Shown here: one piece after another, positions 32,489-40,520 of the stretch
How positions within the stretch are numbered: position 1 is the stretch's first letter
Layout: every line of letters starts with the position of its first letter
Position numbers and translations under genes: made by a program
Notes under the pieces: model-generated
Databases searched by the model: none
What the model saw: the letters and a program-made list of their open reading frames with translations, nothing else
Told to the model about the DNA's origin: nothing
Assembly (NCBI GenBank): GCA_910584005.1
Contig: CAJTXR010000001.1
Coordinates: 368,927-432,926 of the forward strand
Direction of reading: 5' to 3'
Source: an uncultured Anaeroplasmataceae bacterium
GTDB lineage: Bacteria > Bacillota_I > Bacilli_A > Acholeplasmatales > Anaeroplasmataceae
Length of the DNA: 64,000 nt

Positions 32489-32611
32489 AGCAAGTCCCCC
32501 CCTTAAATAATTCTTTTATATTTTACACTTTTAAGGAAATATGTCATTCCTTTCTCACACTTCTATTCATTTTTTGCTAAATTCTATTTTGACGCAAACT
32601 AAACATTATAA

Positions 32612-33532
32612 CTATTTCATTTGAATCCAACATTTTTCTTTAAGGAAAGCTATAATCGTATTGTTGATATCTTCATAATATGCTATTAACAATTTTTTAT
32701 ACTCTGGTACAAGCTCTGCAGGAACCACAATAATTCCTTGTCCATGACTGATTAAATAATGGTTTGCCATTATTACAGCAGTTCTTTTGTTTCCATCTAA
32801 GAATATCTGTTTCTTCATGACATATAACAATAATTCGATTGCTACATCAATACAATTTTTACTTGAAGATACTATTCTTTCTAATTCTTCTTTTACTACT
32901 TGTTCGATGGGCATTGGTGGAAGATAAGATGAACCACCAATTGTTACAGGAACACTTCTTATTTTTCCTGCCACATAAGAAAAACCATCTTCAACAATTG
33001 AATTTATCTGGCATAAAACAGAAAAATTAGAGGGGTATGATATTACACCATCGCTCAAAATAAATTCCCAAGCACGTTTTAGATTAACAATTTTGGATAC
33101 ATCAGTAGATGTCATATTCATTACTTTTCCACCATTAACAATAGTTTCGGTATCTGAATATGTAGTTGCTACACCTTCAAGAATTGCCTGTTTATATATT
33201 GAATCAACCATATTTCTTCTTGCTAAGGAAACATTTATTAAAACGATATCATTTAATTCGTTTGTTGCATAATGGATTAAATCAAGTTCTTTATTAATCT
33301 CTTTAATTCTTTTTTTGTATTGCTTAGCTAATGTATTATTTTCTAATATCACGTTATATAAAGCATTACTAAATTCACCAGCATACTTACTCTTTTTAAG
33401 TCCATTTTCTCTAAAATGCACATAAATATATTGCTTATAATTTCTTTCTCTAATTTCTATCGATCCGTATATCATTTTTTCTAATCGAACTTTTAATAAT
33501 TCTTTTTCATGTAACAATTGGGAAATGTTCAT
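32612..33532 (-). CDS. Fic-family protein with altered active site
   Basis: A 306-residue Fic protein. An N-terminal helical part carries SIYKQAILEGV, which resembles the inhibitory (S/T)xxxE(G) helix. The flap VTIGGSSYLPPMP and the core motif follow. The core reads QIFLDGNKRTA (residues 242-252) where active AMPylators have HPFxxGNGRxxR, so the catalytic histidine is replaced by glutamine. The phosphate-binding GNKR is intact. The ATG at 33532 has AGGAGG eight bases upstream. It may be an inactive, regulatory or differently acting enzyme. Confidence 0.85.
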   Translation of the reverse strand: MNISQLLHEKELLKVRLEKMIYGSIEIRERNYKQYIYVHFRENGLKKSKYAGEFSNALYNVILENNTLAKQYKKRIKEINKELDLIHYATNELNDIVLINVSLARRNMVDSIYKQAILEGVATTYSDTETIVNGGKVMNMTSTDVSKIVNLKRAWEFILSDGVISYPSNFSVLCQINSIVEDGFSYVAGKIRSVPVTIGGSSYLPPMPIEQVVKEELERIVSSSKNCIDVAIELLLYVMKKQIFLDGNKRTAVIMANHYLISHGQGIIVVPAELVPEYKKLLIAYYEDINNTIIAFLKEKCWIQMK

Positions 33533-33551
33533 GATATTGCCTCCTGATAAT

Positions 33552-33625
33552 GTGGAACTATTATTCATATTTGTTCCACACGATAATTATAGCATATAAA
33601 TTTAAAATGTGGAACTATTTTTTTT
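33552..33625 (-). promoter_or_regulatory. Promoter with three GTTCCAC operator-like boxes before fic
   Basis: On the minus strand a TTCCAC -35 and TATAAT -10 (17-bp spacing) precede fic. GTTCCAC, or its complement GTGGAAC, occurs at 33552, 33575 and 33610. The first two form an inverted repeat straddling the transcription start. This suggests repression by a dimeric regulator, possibly Fic itself or a lost partner. Confidence 0.55.
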
Positions 33626-33660
33626 AATTTGTGGAAACCTTGTTCTAACATTTACCATTA

Positions 33661-33954
33661 CTATTTGTTGGTTTTTATAATATCTTCATTTTGAACTATT
33701 TGAAAATTTCGAGTAATTGCCTCTTCTAATAACTCATTATCAGAAAAAATCTTTTTAATGTGATAGTTGATAGTATTAGGCTCAACATCAAGTAACATAC
33801 CTAGCATTCTTTGTGTTAACCAAATATTTTCATCTTCATATCTCACTTAAATATTTTGAGTTTCATCTCCTATTGAAGCAACATATGTAAGATATTCTGC
33901 TGCAGAACTTCTAATGGTTATTTTATTACTCTTCTTTGATATTTTAACCTTCAC
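33661..33954 (-). pseudogene. RhuM-family protein remnant
   Basis: The frame from a GTG at 33954 encodes RSSAAEYLTYVASIGDETQNI, meets a TAA, and continues in frame as VRYEDENIWLTQRMLGMLLDVEPNTINYHIKKIF with the DNA-binding helix-turn-helix of RhuM-like virulence proteins. It stops after QIVQNEDIIKTNK. Full RhuM proteins have about 330 residues; only about 97 codons remain, interrupted once. Such genes are frequent in restriction and defence islands. Confidence 0.7.
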
Positions 33955-34001
33955 ATTACTAATATAGCGAAAAAGCAATCCCTTACCGACTTCTTCCTTA
34001 A

Positions 34002-34180
34002 CTAATTAACTAACTTTCCCTCTTCTAATACGACCATAAGATTTACAAATTCTTCACAAGAAAAATTTATACTTTCAATAATAAGGTTATAGATAACTTT
34101 TAATGTTTCATCAACATTATCAACTCTTATAAGTTATCCATTATCAGTAACTCCAAAATAAATAGTTTCAATATGTTTTT
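34002..34180 (-). pseudogene. AlbA_2-domain ATP-binding protein remnant
   Basis: Minus-strand codons read TIYFGVTDNG, a stop, then LIRVDNVDETLKVIYNLIIESINFSCEEF. This resembles the GGxIYFGVxDxGxVxG region of AlbA_2 (Schlafen-like, RecG-like) proteins. No start and an internal stop mark it as a fragment. Confidence 0.45.
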
Positions 34181-34246
34181 ATTTGTTTTACAAAAACATA
34201 TTTTCTTTTATGACTAAATTATTCCCTTAGAATGTTTTTTTATGTT

Positions 34247-34332
34247 TAATTCGGTTGAATTAGGTTAAATTAAGTGAATTAAACATAAAAAAACAAGTAA
34301 TCTCAACGTATTACTTGTGTTCTCTTAAGATG
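34247..34332. repeat. Left copy of duplicated tRNA-Leu terminator segment
   Basis: About 85 bp align with 42248-42333 with about 15 differences. It contains AATTCGGTTGAATTAGG, then a terminator hairpin (CAAGTAAT/ATTACTTG) and TGTGTTCTCTTAAGATG. Identity stops at the base corresponding to the CCA end of the tRNA-Leu at the right copy. Confidence 0.8.
34286..34318 (-). terminator. Terminator copy (left)
   Basis: The stem CAAGTAAT/ATTACTTG with an eight-base loop is followed by seven T residues on the minus strand. It is homologous to the tRNA-Leu terminator at 42288-42319, but the stem bases have changed in a compensatory way (AAGTAAT versus AGATAAT). Confidence 0.75.
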
Positions 34333-34491
34333 TCTTAAGCCTACTGAAGTAATACCTCTAAAATAGGTTAGGCTTACTGAAATAATACCAATTTTAATGA
34401 AAATGAATAGTTTGAACCCCATACATCTTAATAATTAAGGTCATTAGTAAGATATAAAATATAAAATTATAATCCTAATTCTCTATGAAAA
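34331..34491. repeat. Toxin 3' end and downstream repeat (intact-locus copy)
   Basis: Homologous to 31762-31932. It contains two tandem versions of a CTTACTGAARTAATACC motif. A third, more diverged copy of the same motif lies at 35289-35340 upstream of the antitoxin promoter. Confidence 0.6.
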
Positions 34492-34925
34492 TACTTCAAT
34501 GTTGAATATTTACTTAATAAATCATATTCATATAAATATTTAGCAGGTTCATTCATTATTTTTTTATACTTCTGAATGAAATTCTTAAACTTATTTATTA
34601 TAAATATTGATTTAGAAGATAACTCAACAAATTCTCTTTGATCAATAGTTGCTGCGGATCCTATATACTTAGAATCATTCACTATAACAGCTTTAGAATA
34701 ATCAAGGGCAGTACTTGTATTTGTACTTCTGTTTGTATTTGTAAATTTATAACAATATTTATGCTTGATATTTGTTCTAAAAGGAATTGCAAATGTATTA
34801 TCATCAATTTTTACCAATAAAACTAAAAATGGTCTTGATTGTTTATCTTCCATTTCGGGATGATTAGAAATATTGTAGTCACTATAAAATTGTTCTGATA
34901 ATAATTTTATTTCATAGGTTTTCAT
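34467..34925 (-). CDS. Type III toxin-antitoxin endoribonuclease toxin, CptN/TenpN-like
   Basis: A 152-residue protein with the pattern of the CptN/TenpN branch of type III toxins. RPFLVLLVKIDDNTFAIPFRTNIKHKYCYKF (residues about 31-61) forms the core sheet; TALDYSKAVIVNDSKYIGSAATIDQREF (about 72-99) follows, then a helical end (FKNFIQKYKK). These toxins are guanosine/adenosine-site endoRNases held inactive by RNA pseudoknots cut from a repeat transcript. The gene sits directly downstream of such a repeat array and a terminator, with GAGGT seven bases before the ATG. It probably acts in plasmid or island maintenance and phage abortive infection. Confidence 0.8.
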   Translation of the reverse strand: MKTYEIKLLSEQFYSDYNISNHPEMEDKQSRPFLVLLVKIDDNTFAIPFRTNIKHKYCYKFTNTNRSTNTSTALDYSKAVIVNDSKYIGSAATIDQREFVELSSKSIFIINKFKNFIQKYKKIMNEPAKYLYEYDLLSKYSTLKYFHRELGL

Positions 34926-34936
34926 TATTTTACCTC

Positions 34937-34969
34937 AAAAAAATTGTGCCCAGTTTAAAGAGCACAATT
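34937..34969 (-). terminator. Attenuating terminator between RNA antitoxin and toxin
   Basis: The stem AATTGTGC...GCACAATT with an internal CCAGTTTAAAGA loop is followed by seven T residues that run into the toxin ribosome site. In type III systems this partial terminator sets the excess of antitoxin RNA over toxin mRNA. Confidence 0.85.
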
Positions 34970-35065
34970 CCATCTTCTAATTAGGATTTCTTTTTTCAGT
35001 GTTACCTTCGCACTGCATCTACCCTTTGAGATTTCTTTATAGTGTTACTCTCACACTTTATCTTC
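34937..35065 (-). ncRNA. Type III antitoxin RNA precursor with two tandem repeats
   Basis: Two repeats of 43-45 nt occupy 35020-35062 and 34975-35019. Each reads (on the minus strand) a hairpin, then AAAGAAATC. The hairpin is AGTGT/ACACT in the first repeat and CAGTG/CACTG in the second. This preserves pairing through compensatory change, which is evidence of a functional RNA. Two repeats of about 45 nt are what the CptIN family has. Mature units are expected to be cut by the toxin at AAA-type sites and to fold as inhibitory pseudoknots. Confidence 0.8.
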
Positions 35066-35071
35066 ATCTAT

Positions 35072-35100
35072 ATTATATGCTAAAAAATGATTATAGTCAA
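35072..35100 (-). promoter_or_regulatory. Promoter of the type III toxin-antitoxin operon
   Basis: TTGACT (35095-35100) and TATAAT (35072-35077) on the minus strand are spaced by exactly 17 bp. It is one of the best sigma-A promoters in the window. Transcription would start near 35065, at the first antitoxin repeat. Confidence 0.85.
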
Positions 35101-35510
35101 TTATTTTTTAAAATATATTGACATATCTTCTAAAAACATTATCTTATTTAGCGGATAATACTTGATTTTGATATTAAAATAATTCATATTATTCTTAAAT
35201 AAAACTATACCATAATTCAGAAAAATATGCAAAATGCGTTTTGAAAACATTAGGATAATCTGCATTTTACATCTAAGTGATTAAAAAAAGTTAGGTGTGT
35301 AGAAATAATATTAATTTTAATAAAATTGAAAATTGCAAATTCAATTATTACTATTTTCAAAATAATTTAGAAAGACTTCAATTATGACAATAATCATAGA
35401 TTTTCCACGCAGTGAATGGAAAATGCTTGCATAAGGCTTGTACAAAGAAAAATCTATATAAACTAAATTTTAAAATAGACCTTACAATATATATAATGCC
35501 ACCTTTTTAA
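35101..35510. other. Intergenic region between toxin-antitoxin and restriction genes
   Basis: No gene is seen. It contains the diverged island repeat at 35289-35340 and a perfect inverted repeat ATTTTCCA/TGGAAAAT (35399-35423) with a nine-base spacer and no T-run. The latter resembles a protein-binding or recombination site more than a terminator. Confidence 0.45.
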
Positions 35511-38165
35511 TTATAAAACTCTCAATATATTCATTGCATCTGCTAAATTATAGGCTCCATCCTCTTGTAAAGCTTCATCTAAAAAGACCATAAAGTATTG
35601 AAAATTTTGTCCTGATAGATCTGCCCATTTTTTCCCAAGAGCAACTTTAGCCTTGCTATCATCATTTTTTCTGTCTTCACCCTTGAATTCAATCAAGATA
35701 GTGTTTCCTTTTTTTGTATATAAAACAAAGTCAGGGTAATGATGTATGAATCCATTAATAAAGAATTCTCCTTTATATTTTTCTTTTATGTGATGCCAAA
35801 AGACTATATTATCTAGAGAGGAAATATTGGAAATGGCTTTTTCTTCATCATCGTTAATATTTGGTTCAGATTCATATAACGACTTACTAATTTTAGAAGA
35901 AGTTTCAAATGAATTAATTTCTGGTAAAAACTCAAAAGTTTCTTTTAAATATATTATTTTTTTATCTAAAAGTTGCTTAAATGCTTTTTCTCTATGTGCT
36001 TCAATTCCTTTTTGTATATGCTTTTTTATATTTTCAACAATGACATTAGTATTTTCGATTACAAAATCAAGATCATCTTCTGGCATATTAGAAAATAATC
36101 TTGTTAAATAATCATTTAATTCTTTACTAGAGACACAATCAAATTTTCTATCTAACAAAGAGGTAATCTTTTGAGTAATACCAACTACTTTCTTTTCACC
36201 AGGAAACATCTCAAATATTTTATTCCAATCCGAAAATTTTAAACTTATACTTTGTCTAGACAATTCTGATTCTTCTCCAGTCTCATCAATATCATAAACA
36301 AAAGCATTTGTTTGAATTTCGGTTAAATTTGATGGTAAAGTTTCAGAATTAAGGTTATATCCTTCATCTAGCATTTCTTTAACAAGTTTCTTATCAGTAT
36401 TATCTCCGAAAATAGTCATTCCTATTGATTTTTTAAAAAATACAGGTAACTTAATTTTTCTTGCAATTGCTGCAAACCCTGGTTTTAATTTAGAAATTTT
36501 CATTAATTCTTTTTCTCCTTCCGACATTTCATCAATTGGAGTGTTTTTAATTTTTTCCTCAAACTCTTTCGTTTGAATTTCTGCTGAAATAATTATATCC
36601 TCAGCAGTATCGCTGTGATTATAAAAATCAATTTTTTTAGTAATTTCTGTAATATTTTTCAAATCAGCAGGGTTAATAGAGACAAGTGATGTTTCTTTGG
36701 TTTCCGCAGATGGTACAACTGTAGGAAGTTCCTCACTAAATAAATCTTTCATTTCTATTGTTTTACTAGGGATATCTTCATCAATAGTTTCTTTAGAAGT
36801 TATAATTCGATAATCACTATCACTATATCCAGATTTTCTTAATCCTGTTGATATTGCATTTGCAGTTCCATAAAAATCTCTTGATGAAGTAATCACATAG
36901 GAAGAATTTAACAAAGGAGTATCTTCATTTAACTTAGTATATGGCAGACGTAATACGCGACCTATAATTTGTTCTACATCTATTCTAGAGGTTCGATTGG
37001 CTATAGAAGCTAACACATAGGCAAAGGGGCAATCCCATCCTTCTTTTAATGCATTTACTGTAATTATAAATCTAACTGCACATTCTTTAGATAATAAATC
37101 TAAAGTTGATATTTCATCTAAATCTGCAGTTTTAATTTTGATTTGCTCTTCAGGAATATTCAAGTCTAACAATGCATTTTTTATATCTGCAAATGTCATA
37201 TTTCCATCTCCACGTTCTTGAGCTTGAAACAAAACAATTGGTCTAATATATCTTCCGCATTTTTGCTCGTTTATTTTTGCAGTTAATTCAAGTTTTTGTT
37301 GCAAATCTATTGCAGTTGCTAAAACTTCATCTTTGTCATATCTATTATAAACTAGTAATGGTAATTTAATCATTTCAGCTTTTTTTAGAGCTTTTGCATC
37401 TACCATAGAAATAACATTACTCTTGTCTCTAGGTGTTGCAGTCAAGTCTAAAACAAAAGATGGATTAAAATCATTTATCATATCAACACTTAACTCTGAG
37501 CCAGCATTATGACTTTCATCTACAATAACTAAGGGATTAAAGTAATTAATTGTTTGTAATAAAGAATAATCTTCTGCATTATGTAAAACAAATCCACTAC
37601 CTTGAAATTGATTTTTAAATTCAACAAATGAAGTATTCTCTCTACGAGATCTTCTACCATCTTTAGTATTCTTAAAAGAGGAATAACTAAATACAAAAAT
37701 GCTTAAATTTTCTTTTACTGTAGAGACATTTAAATTTATAGCATTTAGAGCATCTTCCTTCGAATATATATTTACTCTATGATTAAATTCTCTATCTAGA
37801 TATTGGCGATAAGGATGTTCAGGATTTTGCAAAGCCTTTAATGTTTGCGTAAGAATTGAATCTGATGGAACCATCCAAACAACCGCTTTGATTGGACATT
37901 TAGATAGTTCAAAATCAACTATTCTTTTTATTGCTGCACAAGCAATAAAAGTTTTTCCTCCACCCGTAGGTACCTTTAAAGTAACATTAGGAACATTTCG
38001 AATAGTATCATTATAATTTGGCAAATTATCTTGTCCAACTTCAATTCCTTTGTTATTCCAAAAACATTTATATGCTTTCGATGGATTATAATTGTTCTTA
38101 TGATAGAAATTCAAATAAACATTAATATCCTGTATAACTTTCTTTTGATAATCTTTTAATTCCAT
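35511..38165 (-). CDS. res: Type III restriction enzyme, Res subunit
   Basis: An 884-residue SF2 helicase-nuclease. Motif I is VTLKVPTGGGKTFIACAAI (residues about 61-79), motif II LVIVDESHNAG, motif III DLTATPRD, and motif VI QIIGRVLRLPY. The C-terminus has a PD-(D/E)xK nuclease site: HYPDFVLYTKKGNTILIEFKGEDRK. Res translocates on DNA and cuts when it meets a second enzyme at unmethylated sites. It lies 15 bp after the methyltransferase gene, in the same operon, so a promoter upstream of mod drives both. Length is close to the family's typical 900-1000. Confidence 0.92.
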   Translation of the reverse strand: MELKDYQKKVIQDINVYLNFYHKNNYNPSKAYKCFWNNKGIEVGQDNLPNYNDTIRNVPNVTLKVPTGGGKTFIACAAIKRIVDFELSKCPIKAVVWMVPSDSILTQTLKALQNPEHPYRQYLDREFNHRVNIYSKEDALNAINLNVSTVKENLSIFVFSYSSFKNTKDGRRSRRENTSFVEFKNQFQGSGFVLHNAEDYSLLQTINYFNPLVIVDESHNAGSELSVDMINDFNPSFVLDLTATPRDKSNVISMVDAKALKKAEMIKLPLLVYNRYDKDEVLATAIDLQQKLELTAKINEQKCGRYIRPIVLFQAQERGDGNMTFADIKNALLDLNIPEEQIKIKTADLDEISTLDLLSKECAVRFIITVNALKEGWDCPFAYVLASIANRTSRIDVEQIIGRVLRLPYTKLNEDTPLLNSSYVITSSRDFYGTANAISTGLRKSGYSDSDYRIITSKETIDEDIPSKTIEMKDLFSEELPTVVPSAETKETSLVSINPADLKNITEITKKIDFYNHSDTAEDIIISAEIQTKEFEEKIKNTPIDEMSEGEKELMKISKLKPGFAAIARKIKLPVFFKKSIGMTIFGDNTDKKLVKEMLDEGYNLNSETLPSNLTEIQTNAFVYDIDETGEESELSRQSISLKFSDWNKIFEMFPGEKKVVGITQKITSLLDRKFDCVSSKELNDYLTRLFSNMPEDDLDFVIENTNVIVENIKKHIQKGIEAHREKAFKQLLDKKIIYLKETFEFLPEINSFETSSKISKSLYESEPNINDDEEKAISNISSLDNIVFWHHIKEKYKGEFFINGFIHHYPDFVLYTKKGNTILIEFKGEDRKNDDSKAKVALGKKWADLSGQNFQYFMVFLDEALQEDGAYNLADAMNILRVL

Positions 38166-38180
38166 TTATTCTCTCCCTTT

Positions 38181-39710
38181 CTAAAATCTCGTAATATCTC
38201 TTGGTGTTTTCTTAAATGTTATATGATATTCAGACAACTCTTCATTGGATAAAGTACATGCATCCGCAAAAATAATGTACGAATCTGTTTTAACATCAAT
38301 CGTAGATAAAAAGCTATCATCTAAGATACATTTTTCTTCTTTTTCATAATAGAAATAATATGAAGTGTTTTCTTTGATTCCTAATAAGTATTTATTTTTA
38401 TAGTTTGCTGTTACATCAATTGCCTCCTTAGCAACTGTATAGTAGATGTATTGTCTCAAGTCATAATCGTTAATATTGGGATTTATATTGCCATTAACAA
38501 ATAGTTCTTCTCCCAGTTCATAGAAAGAAAAATTTCCATTTGTTCCATTAACATTTGAATAGGAACTTATAACTCTTCTTACACGTTCTGCGGTTATTTT
38601 TTCTGCATATTCCAACATTTCAATTTCAATAAAACGCCTATTTCCACCATCTTCTTTATTTAATTCTAATACTGCTTGAGCAGTAGTTCCAGAGCCTGCA
38701 AAAGAATCTAAAACAACTGCAGATTTATTATCTATTATTTTTAAAAGTTTCTTAATGAAAGTAGAAGATTTTGGATATGGGAATATCTTATCATTTCCAA
38801 ATATAGCTTTTAGTTCATTTTTACCTTCAATTGTTCCGCCAAAATCCATAGTCATACTTCTTGGCTTTTTTCCACAATTATTTAAGTACTGCTTGAATTG
38901 AACAGACCAACCATTTTTAGATTTTATAATACGTATAATTCCTTCCTTTAATTCTTTCTCAAATCTTTCTTTTGAATGAATCCAACCATTATTAATAATT
39001 GTTCCATCAGGAGCAATAATATCATAAACTATTGGATGTTTTAAACCTGGTCTTGCAAAAGTATCCCAAAAAAATCTTCCATTCACATCGCTTTCCTTAT
39101 AACGTTTTAAATAATCACTATCATGTTCTACAAAAAAGTCTGGCAAGTAATCCACGTTTTTACCATATATCAATAAATACTCATGTTCTTTAACAACATA
39201 CTTTGAGTCGGAACCACCACCAACTTTAGATTGTTTAATAAACGTTCCAACGTAATTTCTTCCACCCATTATCTCATCCATAATAAGTCTTAGATTTGAA
39301 AATTCATTTTCATCTATAGAAATAAAAATACAACCTGTCTTACTTAATAATTTAGATAATATTTTCAACCTCGGGTACATCATACAAAGCCATTTATCAT
39401 GTCTAGATAAATCTTCACCTTCAGGACCAACTACTTGTCCTAACCATTTTTTTATATGTGGATCATTAACATTATCATTATAAATCCATCCTTCATTGCC
39501 AGTATTGTAAGGCGGATCAATATAAACAATATCAACTTTACCTTCAAATTTTGGAAGCAAAGATTTTAATGCAATCAAATTGTCCCCATGAATAATCATA
39601 TTATCCGATGTAGTTGCATTAAATACATACTTTTTATCTAATACATGATAAGGAATATCCAAATCATGATTAATTACCTTATCTTTTCCAATCCAATTTA
39701 GTGTAGGCAT
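38181..39710 (-). CDS. mod: Type III site-specific DNA methyltransferase, Mod subunit
   Basis: A 509-residue beta-class adenine methyltransferase. The catalytic motif DPPYNTGNEGWIYNDNVNDPHIKKWL (residues about 65-90) precedes the SAM motif FAGSGTTAQAVLELN (about 340), the order expected for the beta class and for EcoP15I-like Mod. The middle region between these motifs carries target recognition. Mod gives specificity for methylation and for cleavage by Res. AGAGGAC precedes the ATG. The start lies 24 bp from a putative recombinase crossover site and divergent from a serine recombinase, which suggests phase-variable expression. Confidence 0.93.
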   Translation of the reverse strand: MPTLNWIGKDKVINHDLDIPYHVLDKKYVFNATTSDNMIIHGDNLIALKSLLPKFEGKVDIVYIDPPYNTGNEGWIYNDNVNDPHIKKWLGQVVGPEGEDLSRHDKWLCMMYPRLKILSKLLSKTGCIFISIDENEFSNLRLIMDEIMGGRNYVGTFIKQSKVGGGSDSKYVVKEHEYLLIYGKNVDYLPDFFVEHDSDYLKRYKESDVNGRFFWDTFARPGLKHPIVYDIIAPDGTIINNGWIHSKERFEKELKEGIIRIIKSKNGWSVQFKQYLNNCGKKPRSMTMDFGGTIEGKNELKAIFGNDKIFPYPKSSTFIKKLLKIIDNKSAVVLDSFAGSGTTAQAVLELNKEDGGNRRFIEIEMLEYAEKITAERVRRVISSYSNVNGTNGNFSFYELGEELFVNGNINPNINDYDLRQYIYYTVAKEAIDVTANYKNKYLLGIKENTSYYFYYEKEEKCILDDSFLSTIDVKTDSYIIFADACTLSNEELSEYHITFKKTPRDITRF

Positions 39711-39734
39711 ATACTTGTCCTCTTTCTATTGTTT

Positions 39735-39752
39735 CAAAAAGTACACTTTTTG
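39735..39752. repeat. Putative serine-recombinase crossover site, left
   Basis: CAAAAAGTACACTTTTTG. The two 8-bp arms are perfect inverted repeats around the central dinucleotide AC. The right site has the same arms around GT, so the two sites are oppositely oriented. Confidence 0.8.
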
Positions 39753-39836
39753 GTCAAAGCAGTTTTTGATAAAAAATTAAGAAAAATATCGAAATAAGAG
39801 CAATTTTAAAAAAATTATGATATAATACCATATGTA
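39753..39836. promoter_or_regulatory. Putative invertible promoter segment between recombinase and mod
   Basis: This 84-bp segment lies between two inverted 18-bp sites. It contains TGATATAAT, an extended -10 box (39818-39826), on the plus strand, pointing at the recombinase. The matching -35 (GAGCAA) is poor, as is common with extended -10 promoters. If the segment inverts, the -10 would lie at about 39763-39768 on the minus strand, some 46 bases from the mod start codon with the ribosome site outside the segment. In the orientation shown I see no equally good promoter facing mod. Confidence 0.7.
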
Positions 39837-39854
39837 CAAAAAGTGTACTTTTTG
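39837..39854. repeat. Putative serine-recombinase crossover site, right
   Basis: CAAAAAGTGTACTTTTTG, the exact reverse complement of the left site. Palindromic arms with an asymmetric central dinucleotide are typical of sites used by serine recombinases, which make 2-bp staggered cuts. Confidence 0.8.
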
Positions 39855-39926
39855 AGACTAATCACTTGATTATTCTCTTTTTTTTTAGCTAATATATAAC
39901 CGTATATTCACACTGGAGGTTTTATT

Positions 39927-40520
39927 ATGGAATATGGTTATATAAGAGTATCTACTTCTACTCAACATATTGATAGACAATTAGAAGCAATTAAATCATT
40001 AGGGATTAAAGAAAAACAAATATATATTGATTATGAATCAGGAAAAAACTTTGATAGAACAAATTATAAAAAACTAATTAAGAAATTAAAAAAAAACGAT
40101 CTAGTGATAATAAAATCAATAGATCGCCTAGGAAGAAACTATAATATGATTATTGATGAATGGAGAAAAATTACAAAGGATATAGAAGCAGATATAATGG
40201 TAATAGACATGCCCCTATTAGATACTAGGATTAAAGGAAATAATTTAGTAGGCAAATTTATTAGTGACATAGTATTACAAGTGCTTTCTTTTGTTGCACA
40301 AAACGAAAGGGAAACAATGAAAATAAGGCAAGCTGAAGGTATTAAAACTGCAAAAGCTAGAGGTGTAAAATTCGGTAGACCCAAGATAGAATTACCATGC
40401 ATTTTTAATGAGATAGTAAGTAAATATATAAGAAAAGAAATCACAAGCAAAAAAGCTTGTGAAATTCTAAACATGTCTAGAGGAAGTTTCTATAGGTACA
40501 TAAAATATCTTTATTATTAA
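39927..40520 (+). CDS. Serine recombinase (resolvase/invertase, Pin-Hin type)
   Basis: A 197-residue recombinase. The catalytic serine is in YGYIRVSTSTQHIDRQ (residue about 9). The core also has SIDRLGRNYNMI and the conserved FVAQNERETMKIRQAEGIKTAKARG helix. A C-terminal helix-turn-helix (TSKKACEILNMSRGSFYRYIKYL) binds DNA. Length matches DNA invertases and resolvases rather than large integrases. GGAGG precedes the ATG. It is transcribed divergently from mod-res, directly beside two inverted crossover-like sites, so promoter inversion is its likely job; a role in island mobility is the alternative. Confidence 0.9.
   Translation: MEYGYIRVSTSTQHIDRQLEAIKSLGIKEKQIYIDYESGKNFDRTNYKKLIKKLKKNDLVIIKSIDRLGRNYNMIIDEWRKITKDIEADIMVIDMPLLDTRIKGNNLVGKFISDIVLQVLSFVAQNERETMKIRQAEGIKTAKARGVKFGRPKIELPCIFNEIVSKYIRKEITSKKACEILNMSRGSFYRYIKYLYY

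Noticed and set aside
34937..35065. Short CRISPR array upstream of the toxin
   Set aside because: Only two units, repeats diverged and directly abutting without spacers; the layout with terminator and toxin fits a type III antitoxin.
39927..40520. Serine recombinase as island integrase
   Set aside because: It is the size of an invertase/resolvase and has its own inverted site pair next door. An integrase role is not excluded but is the less simple reading.
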